Part shown: positions 1 through 9,966 of the stretch, piece after piece
How the letters are laid out: each line of letters begins with the position of its first letter
Position numbering within the stretch: position 1 is the stretch's first letter
DNA from: Sporosarcina sp. FSL W8-0480
GTDB lineage: Bacteria > Bacillota > Bacilli > Bacillales_A > Planococcaceae
Assembly (NCBI RefSeq): GCF_037963765.1
Contig: NZ_CP150166.1
Span: 2,797,501 to 2,861,500 of the forward strand
Length of the DNA: 64,000 bases
Direction: 5' to 3'
The notes under the pieces: model-generated
The model's input: only the letters and a program-made list of their open reading frames with translations
Databases searched by the model: none
Told to the model about the DNA's origin: nothing
Position numbers and translations under genes: made by a program

Positions 1-932
1 AACACTTCACTCGCCGACGCGCTTCCTTTGTCTTGCAGAAGAACAACCGGTATAGTTTTCAGTTTTTCGTCATAAGTAAACTTTTCGGACTTTTCGACAA
101 CAAGCGGCGTCAATTGTCCTTCGGCATTCTGCATATAAGCATAGATCGAATCATCCGGCAGCAAACTTCCCGCCACTTGGGCAACAGCTCGTAAATATCC
201 ACCAGGATTTCCCCTAACGTCAATAATCAACGCCTCTGCCCCACCAGCTATCATCTCATCCGTTGCCTTTTTCCATTCATCGGCCGTTTCATCACCAAAC
301 ATTGTCAATGCTATGTAACCGAATTTCTTGCCCCTCTCTTCCATTAACTCAGCAGTTACCGTCTTAACCGGAATGACATCACGCATCACTTTCAATTCAA
401 GATGCTTGCCTAAGTCCGGCCGGTAGATCGTCAAAGCGACTGTGGTTCCCGCCTTTCCCTTGATTTTCTTGACGACATCTTGAAGCGTCATCCCACCTAA
501 CGGCTCGCCGTTAATACGTACAATCTCATCGTAAGGCTGTAGTCCTGCCTTTTCAGCTGGAGACCCTTTTACTGGAGCAACAATGATATACTTTCCGCCA
601 GACCGTGTAATTTCAGCTCCGATTCCCAACTTTTCACCAGCTAACGACTCCCGATGAGAAGCGGCCTCTTCTTCAGACAGATACGTCGAATATGGATCAC
701 CGATTGTATCCGCCATTCCACGCAGTGCACCCTCAATTAGCCTGTCCCCTTCGACCTGGTACACCGCATTCTCCTGAATGATGTTATAAGCCTCATTAAT
801 AACAGGGAACATTTCCTTCATTGCCACGTCCGCACTTTTCCCTTTTTCAGCTGAACAGCCGTCTAACACCAAGAATACTCCTGCTGCTATTACAGCTAAT
901 AATGCGAACACAAAAAAACGGCTTCTGCGCAT
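1..932 (-). CDS. C-terminal processing peptidase, S41 family (CtpB-like), 3' end cut by window edge
   Basis: Secreted or membrane-anchored serine protease of the Ctp family. The visible 310 codons run from an ATG at 932, preceded by a GGAGGG ribosome site, to the window edge. The N-terminus is a hydrophobic segment ending in LDGC, which may be an atypical lipobox. A Ctp N-terminal helix region follows, then a PDZ domain (about residues 95-180, with IGAEI and GLQPYDEIVRING), then the S41 core. The last visible residues, KGSASASEV, hold the nucleophilic serine; the Lys and remaining core lie outside the window. It sits beside ftsEX, as ctpB (yvjB) does in B. subtilis. Substrate unknown; the B. 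subtilis homologue cleaves SpoIVFA during sporulation, which cannot be inferred here. Confidence 0.9.
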   Translation of the reverse strand, partial: MRRSRFFVFALLAVIAAGVFLVLDGCSAEKGKSADVAMKEMFPVINEAYNIIQENAVYQVEGDRLIEGALRGMADTIGDPYSTYLSEEEAASHRESLAGEKLGIGAEITRSGGKYIIVAPVKGSPAEKAGLQPYDEIVRINGEPLGGMTLQDVVKKIKGKAGTTVALTIYRPDLGKHLELKVMRDVIPVKTVTAELMEERGKKFGYIALTMFGDETADEWKKATDEMIAGGAEALIIDVRGNPGGYLRAVAQVAGSLLPDDSIYAYMQNAEGQLTPLVVEKSEKFTYDEKLKTIPVVLLQDKGSASASEV

Positions 933-1003
933 CGATAACTTCCCTCCTCTGTTCACTATATGAACAACTCGGGTCTGTTACGACAACAGAAAACCGTATT
1001 TTG

Positions 1004-1597
1004 TCAATCAAGGTCTTGGACAAGCCTCTCCATCATCGACTCATCCATAGGTCCGACTAGCACATGTGCAATCGTACCGTCCGTATTTAGTATATATGTT
1101 GTAGGAATCCTAAATGCCTGAAAGGATTCCCCTACTACGCCTGTTTCGTCCAATGGAATCGGAAATGTCAGTCCGTAAGAATCCACGAATTCCTGGACAG
1201 CTTTCACTCCACGATGTTCACCGGTCGTCAAATTGACTGCGAGGATTTCCACATTATCTTTATCGGCAGAATTCTTATAGTAGTTCTGCATATGCGGCAT
1301 TTCCGCTTTGCATGGTGGACACCAAGTCGCCCAGAAATTCAGGATGACTTTCTTTCCTTTCATGTCCGACAACTTAACCGTTTCCCCAGTCACTGTCGTC
1401 AGTTCGAAATCGGGTGGTAAGTCCCCCTGCCTTAAACCGACTTCTTCCATCGCGATTTCGGATCCTACATCGGACTGAACCATGACTCCGGACGTATCAA
1501 TCGGATCTGCCTTTTTCAAATTCGTATTGACCATAATTGCAATCATAGAGCCAATGAGCAGCGCAGCGATTATGTATCCAATCACTTTCTTATTCAA
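1004..1597 (-). CDS. ResA/TlpA-like membrane-anchored thioredoxin
   Basis: Extracytoplasmic thiol-disulfide oxidoreductase. One N-terminal transmembrane anchor (about residues 5-24) is followed by an AhpC/TSA-Redoxin type thioredoxin fold with the active-site motif WCPPC at residues 92-96 and the usual FWATWCPPC context. The start is TTG at 1597: a GGGGGAGCG ribosome site lies just upstream, and the codon overlaps the end of the preceding membrane-protein gene by 8 nt, so the two are almost certainly translationally coupled. ResA-type proteins reduce apocytochrome c or other exported cysteine pairs; the cytochrome c551 gene 4 kb upstream is a possible but unproven client. The partner membrane protein suggests a dedicated reductant pathway. 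Confidence 0.9.
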   Translation of the reverse strand: MNKKVIGYIIAALLIGSMIAIMVNTNLKKADPIDTSGVMVQSDVGSEIAMEEVGLRQGDLPPDFELTTVTGETVKLSDMKGKKVILNFWATWCPPCKAEMPHMQNYYKNSADKDNVEILAVNLTTGEHRGVKAVQEFVDSYGLTFPIPLDETGVVGESFQAFRIPTTYILNTDGTIAHVLVGPMDESMMERLVQDLD

Positions 1598-2243
1598 TTT
1601 CGCTCCCCCGTCCCGAGTGTACTTTTGTAAACTTGAAGATCAATATAAAAAACATGCCAATCATAAGAGTGATGAATAGAGGAGGATTCAGCAATCCTTT
1701 TGGCTGAATCGCAGCGACAAAAATATGCGTCGCCATAAATAACACAGAAACAAGGGCAATATGTTCCTCTGCCAATTCAGTTCTCCAGACAAAAATTGTT
1801 AGGGCAATAAAGATAACTATAGTACCAATTCCAGCGATCAAACTTCCTTTATTCAACAACACCATCATCACTTGGAATAGAGCCTGCACTGTTACGGCTC
1901 CTATGAATAATGCAAGAAGAGATTTCGTGTCCACTTTTCTCCGATTCCAGTCAAACCAAATTCGACCGGCAACGAAAAGCAATCCAAGACTGAATCCGGT
2001 AAATCCCCCATTGAAATATATAATGGATATAGGTGCCCGGATCACCGTACTGAAATCCGTTAAAATCACCGATAACTTCCAAATTATAAGCATATAAAAA
2101 ACTGAGTCACTAAACAACGAAGCCGGAACTTTTCCAAGCTTTAACCGAATAACACTGTATGCAAGTATGAAGGCAACAATGAGTGCAAGATAGTTGGATG
2201 GCACTGTCATATTACCAATTAGGTAAAGCTTCGTAACAACCAT
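1590..2243 (-). CDS. Polytopic membrane protein, coupled to ResA-like thioredoxin gene
   Basis: Not recognised at family level. The 217 residues hold about six hydrophobic segments with short loops and no obvious enzyme motif or CxxC. It starts at ATG 2243 with an AAAGGAG ribosome site, and its TAA stop overlaps the TTG start of the ResA-like gene. This tight coupling is the only functional hint: it may hand electrons to, or position, the thioredoxin. It lacks the cysteine pair expected of CcdA/DsbD, so it is not a plain CcdA. It could alternatively belong to a prolipoprotein diacylglyceryl transferase-like fold, which I cannot establish from sequence inspection. Confidence 0.7.
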   Translation of the reverse strand: MVVTKLYLIGNMTVPSNYLALIVAFILAYSVIRLKLGKVPASLFSDSVFYMLIIWKLSVILTDFSTVIRAPISIIYFNGGFTGFSLGLLFVAGRIWFDWNRRKVDTKSLLALFIGAVTVQALFQVMMVLLNKGSLIAGIGTIVIFIALTIFVWRTELAEEHIALVSVLFMATHIFVAAIQPKGLLNPPLFITLMIGMFFILIFKFTKVHSGRGSEIE

Positions 2244-2367
2244 ACGGAAAACTCCTTTTACCTTATACCACCTATGGTAGATGAAATGCCAACAAATTGC
2301 GAGAGCATAGCTTTCAGTTTAAAGGGGAAATGGTAACTATTTGTGAAGTCATATGTAATGACAAATA

Positions 2368-2393
2368 AATCCGCCCATGTATAGGGCGGATTT
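2368..2393 (-). terminator. Terminator after the M23 peptidase gene
   Basis: A 10-bp perfect stem (GGGCGGATTT arm) with a six-base loop lies 3 bases past the end of the peptidase gene and is followed on the minus strand by a short T-rich stretch. Confidence 0.75.
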
Positions 2394-2396
2394 CTA

Positions 2397-3680
2397 TTAA
2401 AACGATACATATCGTAATGGATTTACTGCACTTGGACCGGATGCTGTCCAGTTCCCGACATGCACTTCGAAATGAAGATGTGGGCCTGTTGAATTCCCGG
2501 AATTACCGAGTGCACCGATGCGAGAACCTTTATCGACAACTTGTCCAACACTTACATTGATTTTCGATAAATGCGCGTACACTGTTGTGAAAATGTTGCC
2601 ATTCGATGAGTGGGTGACCATGATCACATTTCCATACCCGCCCATTTGACCTGCATAGGAAACAACTCCGTCCGCTGCAGACACGACTGGCGTTCCAACT
2701 GAATTGGCGACGTCAGTCCCACGATGTTGACGTTTCGTCTTGAATATCGGATGCACTCGCCATCCGAAGTGTGAAGAGACTCTACCGTTTGCCGGTCTTG
2801 TCCAAAAACCACTGGACACGTTAGGCAATGAACCCGGTTTCTTCGCAGCCGCAGCTGCTGCAGCTTTCCGTCTTCGCTCTTCTTCTTGACGGGCTAATTC
2901 CGCAATACGTTTCTGTTCCGCGATTACTGCCTTTTCAAGCTCAGCCTCAATTTCAATCGTATCATGGTATTCTTCTTCAAGGTCTTTCTTTTCCTGTGAA
3001 AGCTTTTCCTGTTCAGCTTCCAATTGGTCAATCAATTTATTCTTCTCTTTTTTCTGTGCCTCAAGTGAAGCTTTCAATTTTTCCAACTGTGCCTTGCTTT
3101 CTTCCAACTCTGCCAATTTCTTTTCAACAAGCGCCTTCTCTACTTCAAGCTGATCGATATCTTCCTGTTGCCTACGCATAATATCGCGGTCGGCATCCAT
3201 CAATGTCGTTACAGCAGAAAAACGGTCGATGAAGTCTGCGAAGCTATTAGCACCAAGCAAGACGTCCAAGTAACTCACTTTGCTCCCCTTTACTTGCATA
3301 GCACGGACGCGCTCACGAAGGACGACATCACGTTCTTCAATTTTCTTTTCCAAATCTGCAATCGACTCTTTTAGTTTATCAATCTCTTCATTCGTTTGAT
3401 TGATATTATCAATGACTTTGTTCATATTCGCATTTGTCGCTTCAATTTCTTTGTTCAATGAAAGAATTTGTTTCATAAAGTCATCAATCTTTTTTTCGAT
3501 TGCTTTAATCTCATTTTCTTTCTTTTTAATATCAGACTGAAGATCATTCTTTTTTATCTCATTCAGCTTTTGTTCTTTCTTTAAATCATTTAATTTGCTT
3601 GCGAGGGCTTCTGTTCCCCCGACAAACGTTGTAAACATGAATACTGCTATAATACTTACCAAAAACCATCTGCGCTTCAT
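2397..3680 (-). CDS. Coiled-coil M23 peptidoglycan hydrolase (EnvC/PcsB-like), FtsEX partner
   Basis: Exported murein hydrolase. It has a signal peptide ending ALA (about residues 1-28), long coiled coil (about 28-265, Lys/Glu rich) and a C-terminal LytM/M23 domain. The zinc and catalytic motifs are intact: HRGTD near residue 319, H in VYAHLS, and HLH near 401, so unlike E. coli EnvC it should itself be a hydrolase. I place the start at ATG 3680 (or the TTG just before), because the longer frame from 3716 has its first 12 codons over the GGGGG ribosome site. It follows ftsX by about 58 bp in the same direction, implying that FtsEX ATP hydrolysis across the membrane moves the coiled coil and activates the peptidase, as known for EnvC, PcsB and CwlO. 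Confidence 0.9.
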   Translation of the reverse strand: MKRRWFLVSIIAVFMFTTFVGGTEALASKLNDLKKEQKLNEIKKNDLQSDIKKKENEIKAIEKKIDDFMKQILSLNKEIEATNANMNKVIDNINQTNEEIDKLKESIADLEKKIEERDVVLRERVRAMQVKGSKVSYLDVLLGANSFADFIDRFSAVTTLMDADRDIMRRQQEDIDQLEVEKALVEKKLAELEESKAQLEKLKASLEAQKKEKNKLIDQLEAEQEKLSQEKKDLEEEYHDTIEIEAELEKAVIAEQKRIAELARQEEERRRKAAAAAAAKKPGSLPNVSSGFWTRPANGRVSSHFGWRVHPIFKTKRQHRGTDVANSVGTPVVSAADGVVSYAGQMGGYGNVIMVTHSSNGNIFTTVYAHLSKINVSVGQVVDKGSRIGALGNSGNSTGPHLHFEVHVGNWTASGPSAVNPLRYVSF

Positions 3681-3737
3681 CAAATTTTCATTTTCCCCCT
3701 TTTGGTCATGTTGCAAAACTACAACACTCCCAATCTA

Positions 3738-4622
3738 TTAGGCTCTAAGAAATTTACGAACAGACATAAAACTACCCCATACACCGATAAAGATTCCCAT
3801 GAACAGAAGAAGTCCATTTACTTGGAAGATGAATGGTGTTGCGTTCAATAATTGAAAAAGCTCGTTTTGTAATCTCGGCTCCCATTGTTGGTACAGCTCA
3901 TAATACGAAACAGAAATAACGATCATCGGAATGATCGAACCTAAAACACCAAGCCAAATTCCTTCCAACACGAATGGAATTCGCACGAAACTATTTGTCG
4001 CACCTACCAATTTCATAATCTCGATTTCCCTACCTCTTGCCACAATGGTAAGACGGATTGTATTTGAGATTAAGAACATAGCAGTGAACAATAATGCAAG
4101 GATGAGTCCCATTCCAATATTCCTGCTTAAATTAAGCACGTTGAACAGCTTCTCAACTTTTCCTTCCCCATAAACGACCTTATATGTGTTGTTATATTTA
4201 TCGATTTTCAAGGCAATCTCGGCAGTTCTATGAGGGTCCGTCGCTTTGACGTAAAACGCATCTCCAAGGGGGTTGCTTTGCTTATATAAATTAAGTTCAT
4301 CTCCGAAAGACTTAATCATCTTATCAAGTTCTTCATCCCGTGTGGCATAAATAACACTTGCCACTCCCGAGGTTGCTTTGATCTCTTTTTCCAACTGTTT
4401 AACCGATTCGGCATCTGCTGCAGGTTCTGCAATTACTTTAATTTCTACGTCATTCTCAAGGTTATCGGCAAGTTGGTTCAAGTTCATCATGATGACGATG
4501 AACACCCCGACTAACAAAAGTGTGACAGTTACTGCGCTGACAGAGGCGAAGGTCATCCAGCTGTTACGTCCAAGGCTTTTAAGGCTTTCCCTAAGATGTC
4601 GCCCCAATGTCCTAGCTTTCAT
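3738..4622 (-). CDS. ftsX: Cell division ABC transporter permease FtsX
   Basis: Membrane subunit of FtsEX. The protein begins MKARTLGRHLRES, close to B. subtilis FtsX, with one N-terminal membrane segment, an extracellular loop of about 115 residues that binds the wall hydrolase, and three C-terminal membrane segments with the FtsX domain. ATG 4622 is chosen over an in-frame ATG at 4646 because GAAGGGG lies 9 bases before it and it matches the family N-terminus. It overlaps the end of ftsE by 11 nt. Confidence 0.96.
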   Translation of the reverse strand: MKARTLGRHLRESLKSLGRNSWMTFASVSAVTVTLLLVGVFIVIMMNLNQLADNLENDVEIKVIAEPAADAESVKQLEKEIKATSGVASVIYATRDEELDKMIKSFGDELNLYKQSNPLGDAFYVKATDPHRTAEIALKIDKYNNTYKVVYGEGKVEKLFNVLNLSRNIGMGLILALLFTAMFLISNTIRLTIVARGREIEIMKLVGATNSFVRIPFVLEGIWLGVLGSIIPMIVISVSYYELYQQWEPRLQNELFQLLNATPFIFQVNGLLLFMGIFIGVWGSFMSVRKFLRA

Positions 4623-5298
4623 AACCGTAAACCCCTTCATATTCATCTCTCGTGATCATCCCGCCATCGACGACAAGAACACGGTGTCTGATTGTATTCA
4701 CAATTTCCTTATTATGCGTGGCCATGACAATTGTCGTGCCTCTTGCATTAATTTGTTCAAAGATCTTCATGATTTCCCATGAAGTTTCCGGGTCCAAGTT
4801 CCCTGTAGGCTCGTCCGCAATGACGACCTTTGGTACATTGACGATGGAACGTGCAATGGAAACCCTTTGCTGCTCTCCACCTGATAATTCATTCGGAAAC
4901 ATTCTGGCCTTTTGCGTCAATCCGACAAGCGCCAAAACATCATTCACTTTTTTTCGGATTTGTTTTGGAGATTCCTCGATTACTTCCAAGGCAAAAGCGA
5001 CATTCTCGTAAACATTCAACTTCGGAAGTAGTTTAAAATCTTGGAAAACGACACCAATCTGCCTTCTTAAATAAGGGACCCGTTTGTTCCTTAATGTTGC
5101 AAGGTTAATGCCGTTGACGATTATGTCGCCTTTCGTAGGACTTTCCTCTCTATACATCATTTTGATGAACGTAGATTTACCTGCCCCACTTGGACCGACG
5201 ACGTAAACAAACTCACCACGACCGATTTCGACATTTATGCCATTAGCCGCAACGACACCATTTGGGTACTTTTTATATACATCTTTCATCACAATCAT
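4612..5298 (-). CDS. ftsE: Cell division ATP-binding protein FtsE
   Basis: ABC ATPase of FtsEX, 228 residues, the family length. Walker A GPSGAGKS at 35-42, signature LSGGEQ at 138-143 and Walker B VVIADEP at 158-164 are all intact. It starts at ATG 5298 after an AGGTGG site and heads the ftsE-ftsX-M23 peptidase operon. ATP hydrolysis in the cytoplasm is coupled by FtsX to activation of the extracellular peptidase encoded just downstream. Confidence 0.97.
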   Translation of the reverse strand: MIVMKDVYKKYPNGVVAANGINVEIGRGEFVYVVGPSGAGKSTFIKMMYREESPTKGDIIVNGINLATLRNKRVPYLRRQIGVVFQDFKLLPKLNVYENVAFALEVIEESPKQIRKKVNDVLALVGLTQKARMFPNELSGGEQQRVSIARSIVNVPKVVIADEPTGNLDPETSWEIMKIFEQINARGTTIVMATHNKEIVNTIRHRVLVVDGGMITRDEYEGVYGYES

Positions 5299-5349
5299 TT
5301 AAAAACCACCTGAATATTATTGTATTCCACATTTTTTCCCGACAATCAC

Positions 5350-5355
5350 ATTATA
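5350..5355 (-). promoter_or_regulatory. Putative -10 box of the ftsEX promoter
   Basis: A perfect TATAAT on the minus strand lies 52 bp upstream of ftsE. The best -35 at 16 bp is TAATTG, a poor match, so the vegetative promoter call rests mainly on the -10. Confidence 0.45.
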
Positions 5356-5482
5356 ACATGCATAAGCACTGCAATTATTACAGATTTATTTCATTTGGGT
5401 CGACATGTTAACACATTTTTCGCGGTCTGTAAATAAAGTTCTTGAGTTGGGTCTATTTGGAAATAAATTCGCCCATTAAAAA

Positions 5483-5510
5483 ACGCAATAGGCATGTTCG
5501 CCCATTGCGT
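5483..5510 (-). terminator. Terminator after cccB
   Basis: Stem of CGCAATGGGC with CGTTATCC-type complement (one mismatch), followed on the minus strand by six T, 15 bp past the cccB stop. Confidence 0.8.
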
Positions 5511-5525
5511 TTGTCACTATTCGTA

Positions 5526-5855
5526 TTATTTCTTTTCAGATAGCCATTTTGCAACGGCATCCAATTCTTCACCTTTGATTAGACCGCCAGGCATTCCGTT
5601 TGGTGTACCGTTTTCGATAATGTCACGAATTTCAGCTTCTGATAACTCAGAACCGATATTCGCTAAAGCCGGGGCTGTTCCGCGTCCTTCGAGATTCCCA
5701 CCATGACAGCTTGCGCAGCTTGCTTGGTAAACTTTTTCTGCATCTACATCAGCAGTACTGCCATTGCCGTTGTCACTTGCATTGTTTCCACCACCGCCAC
5801 ATGCACCAAGTACAAGCGCTGCTCCAAACATAACTCCTAAAAGCTTGTTCTTCAT
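5526..5855 (-). CDS. cccB: Cytochrome c551, lipoprotein (CccB-like)
   Basis: Small membrane-anchored cytochrome c, 109 residues from ATG 5855, which has AGGAGG 7 bases upstream; the longer frame adds six residues without a ribosome site. A lipoprotein signal ends in LGAC with the lipidated Cys at 19, then a low-complexity Gly/Asn linker, then one class I cytochrome c domain with CASCH at 47-51 and the distal Met in NGMPGG. It carries electrons on the outer face of the membrane toward a terminal oxidase. The position between ftsE and prfB is that of B. subtilis cccB. Confidence 0.94.
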   Translation of the reverse strand: MKNKLLGVMFGAALVLGACGGGGNNASDNGNGSTADVDAEKVYQASCASCHGGNLEGRGTAPALANIGSELSEAEIRDIIENGTPNGMPGGLIKGEELDAVAKWLSEKK

Positions 5856-6044
5856 TGTTTTTCCTCCTGTCATTAATTGCTGTGCTACAGTCCTTAGTAT
5901 ACCAAAGGAACCGGATCGTAAACTTCAACACAGCCTGTCCATATTTATCAAATTTATGACAAATTGGTAAGTTTTTCTCCGGATTCATACTTGCCTTTAC
6001 CTTTTACTATACACATATATCGAGATTTTAAACTCAAAATAAAA

Positions 6045-6064
6045 AAGCGCACCGAAGTGCACTT
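6045..6064 (-). terminator. Terminator after prfB
   Basis: An 8-bp stem (AAGTGCAC arm) with a TTCG tetraloop followed by six T on the minus strand, 12 bp past prfB. Confidence 0.9.
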
Positions 6065-6075
6065 TATTATCGATA

Positions 6076-7180
6076 TTATGAAATTTTAGAACGTAAATAC
6101 GCATTGATGAACAAGTCGATTTCTCCGTCCATGACAGCTCCGACGTTACCCGTTTCCTCATTTGTACGGTGGTCTTTAACCATGGAATACGGATGGAATA
6201 CATAAGAACGGATTTGGCTTCCCCACCCGATTTCTTTTTGCTCTCCACGGATTTCTGCCAAACGAGCTTCTTCTTCTTCAACTTTTAGTTGGTAAAGTTT
6301 CGCTTTCAAGAGATTCATCGCGCGCTCACGGTTTTTAATTTGTGAACGTTCCGTTTGACATGTCACGATTGCACCAGTCGGAATATGTGTGATACGAACA
6401 GCGGAGTCCGTCGTATTGACGTGCTGACCACCCGCACCGCTTGAACGGTACGTATCGATTTTCAAGTCTTCCGTTCTGATTTCGATGTCGATATCGCCGT
6501 CAAATTCAGGCATTACTTCAATCGACGAGAAGGATGTGTGTCGACGGCCTGAAGAGTCGAATGGTGAAATTCGGACAAGACGGTGGACGCCTTTTTCCGC
6601 TTTTAAGTACCCATATGCGTTATGACCTTTGATGGACAATGTGACAGATTTTACGCCTGCTTCATCGCCGGCTTGGTAGTCAAGTGTTTCCACTTTGTAT
6701 CCTTGGTCTTCTGCCCAGCGTGTATACATGCGAAGCAGCATGGAAGCCCAGTCTTGTGATTCTGTTCCGCCGGCTCCTGAGTGGATTTCAAGGATGGCGT
6801 TGCTGCTGTCGAATTCGTCGCTTAGGAGCATTTGCAGGTCGAAGTCTTCCATTTTCTTTTTGAATTCTTTCAGTTCTTTTCCTAATTCTTCTTGGAGTTC
6901 TTCGTCAGCTTCTTCGCGGAGCAATTCGAGTGTCATTTCCAAGTTTTCTTGTGTGTCGTTTAGTTCATGGAATGAGCCGACTGTTGCTTTTAGTGCGTTT
7001 GATTCGGAGATGACTTTTTGTGCGGAATCCTGGTTATCCCAGAAGCCTGGTTCTAACATGATTTCGTCGAGTTCTTGCATGCGTGCCTCTTTGTTTTCTA
7101 AGTCAAAGAGACCCCCTGAAGTCCGCTAATTTCTTAGCTGTTTTGTCGAGTTCGTTACGAACATCGGATAATTCGATCAT
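6076..7180 (-). CDS. prfB: Peptide chain release factor 2, programmed +1 frameshift
   Basis: RF2 recognises UGA and UAA stops. Translation starts at ATG 7180 (AGGAGG 8 bases upstream), runs 25 codons to a CTT-TGA-C, and must skip one T to continue; the joined protein is 367 residues. After joining, the SPF stop-codon motif falls at 205-207 and GGQ at 250-252, exactly the E. coli RF2 positions. Coordinates enclose both parts (7180-7106 and 7104-6076). The order secA-prfB-cccB-ftsE matches B. subtilis. Expression is autoregulated: when RF2 is scarce, the in-frame UGA is read slowly and frameshifting rises. Confidence 0.97.
7102..7117 (-). promoter_or_regulatory. RF2 programmed frameshift site
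   Basis: AGGGGG acts as an internal Shine-Dalgarno three bases before CTT-TGA-C. This is the canonical RF2 recoding signal (E. coli has TAT where this has TCT). The UGA is at 7103-7105. Confidence 0.96.
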
Positions 7181-7223
7181 AGTTGTTTCCTCCTGAAAGT
7201 GAATAGAATCGTGTACAAACCGG

Positions 7224-7345
7224 ATTTCCGCTACAGGCGGCGCTTTCCGTGGGGCGGGCGGTGAGCCTCCTCGGTCGCTACGCGACACTGCGGGGTCTCA
7301 CCTGTCCCGCTAATCCCACAGGAGTCGCCGCCTTTCGCTACAATC
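7224..7345. repeat. Dispersed GC-rich repeat, copy 1
   Basis: Intergenic repeat of about 120 bp with the arms ggcggcgctttccg and aggagtcgccgcc and an internal segment gcctcctcggtcgcta. Related copies are at 27317-27445 and 61651-61801 (inverted). It sits between secA and prfB, has no coding frame, and could fold into a long imperfect hairpin. Confidence 0.8.
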
Positions 7346-7385
7346 CTTTAATACTTATTCAATAATTTAAGTGAGCAAAAAAATG

Positions 7386-7432
7386 AAACTTCCATCAGCG
7401 AGCACTTTGTTGTGCCTGCTGATGGGAAGTTT
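7386..7432 (-). terminator. Terminator after secA
   Basis: Long stem-loop (arms AAACTTCCCATCAGC and GCTGATGGAAGTTT on the minus strand) followed by CATTTTTTT, directly after secA. It is nearly symmetrical but no plus-strand gene faces it. Confidence 0.85.
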
Positions 7433-7458
7433 ATTATTACATGGTATATGACTGATTG

Positions 7459-9966
7459 TCAGCCTTTGCCGTGGCAGTTTTTGTACTTTTTGCCGCTTCC
7501 GCATGGGCATGGGTCGTTGCGGCCGATGTTGACTGCGCGGCGGACGGGTTTTTTTGTTACTTTTTCGCCGTCTTCTTTTGGATTGACGGCCTGGCCTTTT
7601 GCAACTTCTTCACGCTCAAGGTTGTTGCGGATTTCGGCTTTCATGACGTATTTGGATGCATCGTTTTCGATTGCTGTTACCATATCTTCGAACATGGAGA
7701 AGCCTTCAGCCTGGTATTCGCGAAGTGGGTCGGTTTGACCGTAGGCGCGCAGGTGGATTCCGTGACGTAGTTGGTCCATTGCATCGATATGGTCGGTCCA
7801 TTTTGAATCGATTGCACGGAGTAGGACGACTTTCTCGAATTCACGCATGCGGTCTTCGGACATTTCGCCTTCCTTCTCATTATATCGCTCGATGACTGCA
7901 TCGTGAATTAAAGTTTTCAATTCTTCCGCAGATTTTCCTTCCATTTGAGCGGCAGTCACGCGACCTTCTGGTAAAAGGTTTGCTCCAAGGAAATCTTCAA
8001 GGCCTTTGAGATTCCATTCAGCATCTTTTTCATCCGGTGCATGCATTGCAATGACACGATCGATGACGTTTGATAGCATGCCTTCAAGGATTTCACGGAT
8101 GTTTTCGGATGCAAGAACTTCATTACGTTCTTTATAGATGATTTCACGTTGTTGACGTAATACATCATCATATTGCAGCAAACGTTTCCGGGAATCGAAG
8201 TTATTCCCCTCGACGCGTTTTTGGGCAGATTCAACTGAACGCGATACCATTTTCGATTGGATCGGCGTTGTATCGTCCATACCAAGCTTCGTCATCATGC
8301 CTTTCATCTGCTCTGAGCCGAAACGGCGCATCAGTTCATCTTCAAGGGAAAGGTAGAACTGGGTTACACCTGGATCACCTTGACGTCCTGAACGACCACG
8401 GAGCTGGTTGTCGATCCGGCGTGATTCATGTCGCTCCGTACCGATAACTGCGAGTCCACCAAGCTCTTTAACACCTTCTCCAAGCTTGATGTCCGTACCA
8501 CGACCAGCCATGTTCGTCGCAATTGTAACGGCGCCTTTCTGTCCAGCTTCCAAAATGATATCCGCTTCACGGCCATGGTTTTTCGCATTCAATACATTAT
8601 GTGGAATGCCGTATTTCTTCAAGAAATTCGAGATGATTTCTGATGTTTCGATCGCCACTGTACCAACAAGTACCGGTTGCCCTTTTTTATGGCGCTCCCG
8701 AATATCCTCAGCAACCGCCTTGTATTTCCCATCCATCGATGCATAGATCAAATCCGGACGGTCATCACGGGCGATTGGTCGGTTCGTCGGAATGGCAATG
8801 ACATTCATATTGTAAATATTACGGAACTCTTCTTCTTCCGTTTTTGCAGTACCGGTCATCCCGGAGAGTTTGTCATACATTCTGAAGAAGTTCTGGAACG
8901 TGATTGTAGCAAGCGTCATCGTTTCATTTTGAACTTCCAAGCCTTCCTTCGCTTCGATTGCCTGATGCAGACCATCACTGTAACGGCGACCGCTCATCAA
9001 ACGACCCGTGAATGAGTCGACGATAACGACTTCGCCCTCTTGAACGACATAATCGACGTCAATATGCATACTTGCATGGGCTTTCAATGATTGGTTGATT
9101 GCATGGTTTAACGTAACATGTTGCAAATCAAACAAGTTTTCGATGCCGAAAGCTTTTTCGGCTTTATCAACGCCGGATTCCGTCAGTACGACGCCCTTCG
9201 TTGATTCGTCATAGGAATAGTCCTCATCTTTTTTCAACGTTATGACAAAACGGTTAGCTAAACGGTAAAGCTCGGCCGATTTAGCCGCCTGTCCGGAAAT
9301 GATCAAAGGCGTACGCGCTTCATCGATCAAGATCGAGTCAACCTCGTCAATGACCGCATAATGGAGCGGCCGTTGAACTTTATGTTCTTCATACAAAACC
9401 ATATTGTCACGTAAGTAATCGAATCCAAGCTCATTATTCGTTGTATACGTAATGTCAGCAGCATATGCTTCACGCTTTTCCTCTTTTGACAAGCTGTTCA
9501 AGTTCAAGCCTACAGTTAGTCCAAGGAATTCAAATAGCTCGCCCATTTCAGTCGCGTCACGGCTTGCGAGGTATTCGTTCACCGTTACGACATGGACGCC
9601 TTTTCCTTCAAGTGCGTTTAAATAAACGGAGAGTGTTGAAGTCAATGTTTTACCTTCACCGGTTTTCATCTCCGCGATATTTCCTTCGTTCAGCGCGGCA
9701 GCACCCATGATTTGTACACGGAATGGATACATGCCAAGGACGCGTCGTGAAGCTTCACGGACGACTGCAAAGGTTTCTGGTTGGATTTGTTCGAGTGTTT
9801 CACCGTTTGCGACACGGTCTTGGAATTCTGCTGTTTTTGCTTTTAACTGCTCGTCGGAAAGTTGTTCCATTTCCGCAGCATGGGATTCAACGTTATCTGC
9901 AATTTTTTCAAGTCGTTTTAAGTCTCGTTTATTCGGATCAAACATTTTATTCAATACGCCAAGCAT
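7459..9966 (-). CDS. secA: Preprotein translocase ATPase SecA
   Basis: Motor of the Sec pathway, 835 residues, the normal Bacillus length. Walker A TGEGKT at 102-107, the DEVD Walker B near 210, the second helicase half with GRGTDI and [11 protein letters not shown] motifs, and the C-terminal zinc tail [14 protein letters not shown] are all complete. It needs SecYEG, encoded elsewhere, and drives export of most signal-peptide proteins in this window. Start ATG 9966. Confidence 0.98.
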   Translation of the reverse strand: MLGVLNKMFDPNKRDLKRLEKIADNVESHAAEMEQLSDEQLKAKTAEFQDRVANGETLEQIQPETFAVVREASRRVLGMYPFRVQIMGAAALNEGNIAEMKTGEGKTLTSTLSVYLNALEGKGVHVVTVNEYLASRDATEMGELFEFLGLTVGLNLNSLSKEEKREAYAADITYTTNNELGFDYLRDNMVLYEEHKVQRPLHYAVIDEVDSILIDEARTPLIISGQAAKSAELYRLANRFVITLKKDEDYSYDESTKGVVLTESGVDKAEKAFGIENLFDLQHVTLNHAINQSLKAHASMHIDVDYVVQEGEVVIVDSFTGRLMSGRRYSDGLHQAIEAKEGLEVQNETMTLATITFQNFFRMYDKLSGMTGTAKTEEEEFRNIYNMNVIAIPTNRPIARDDRPDLIYASMDGKYKAVAEDIRERHKKGQPVLVGTVAIETSEIISNFLKKYGIPHNVLNAKNHGREADIILEAGQKGAVTIATNMAGRGTDIKLGEGVKELGGLAVIGTERHESRRIDNQLRGRSGRQGDPGVTQFYLSLEDELMRRFGSEQMKGMMTKLGMDDTTPIQSKMVSRSVESAQKRVEGNNFDSRKRLLQYDDVLRQQREIIYKERNEVLASENIREILEGMLSNVIDRVIAMHAPDEKDAEWNLKGLEDFLGANLLPEGRVTAAQMEGKSAEELKTLIHDAVIERYNEKEGEMSEDRMREFEKVVLLRAIDSKWTDHIDAMDQLRHGIHLRAYGQTDPLREYQAEGFSMFEDMVTAIENDASKYVMKAEIRNNLEREEVAKGQAVNPKEDGEKVTKKPVRRAVNIGRNDPCPCGSGKKYKNCHGKG

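Noticed and set aside
5773..6281. Two minus-strand frames between cccB and prfB
   Set aside because: One overlaps cccB in another frame, the other covers the prfB terminator and the prfB 3' end; both are shadows.
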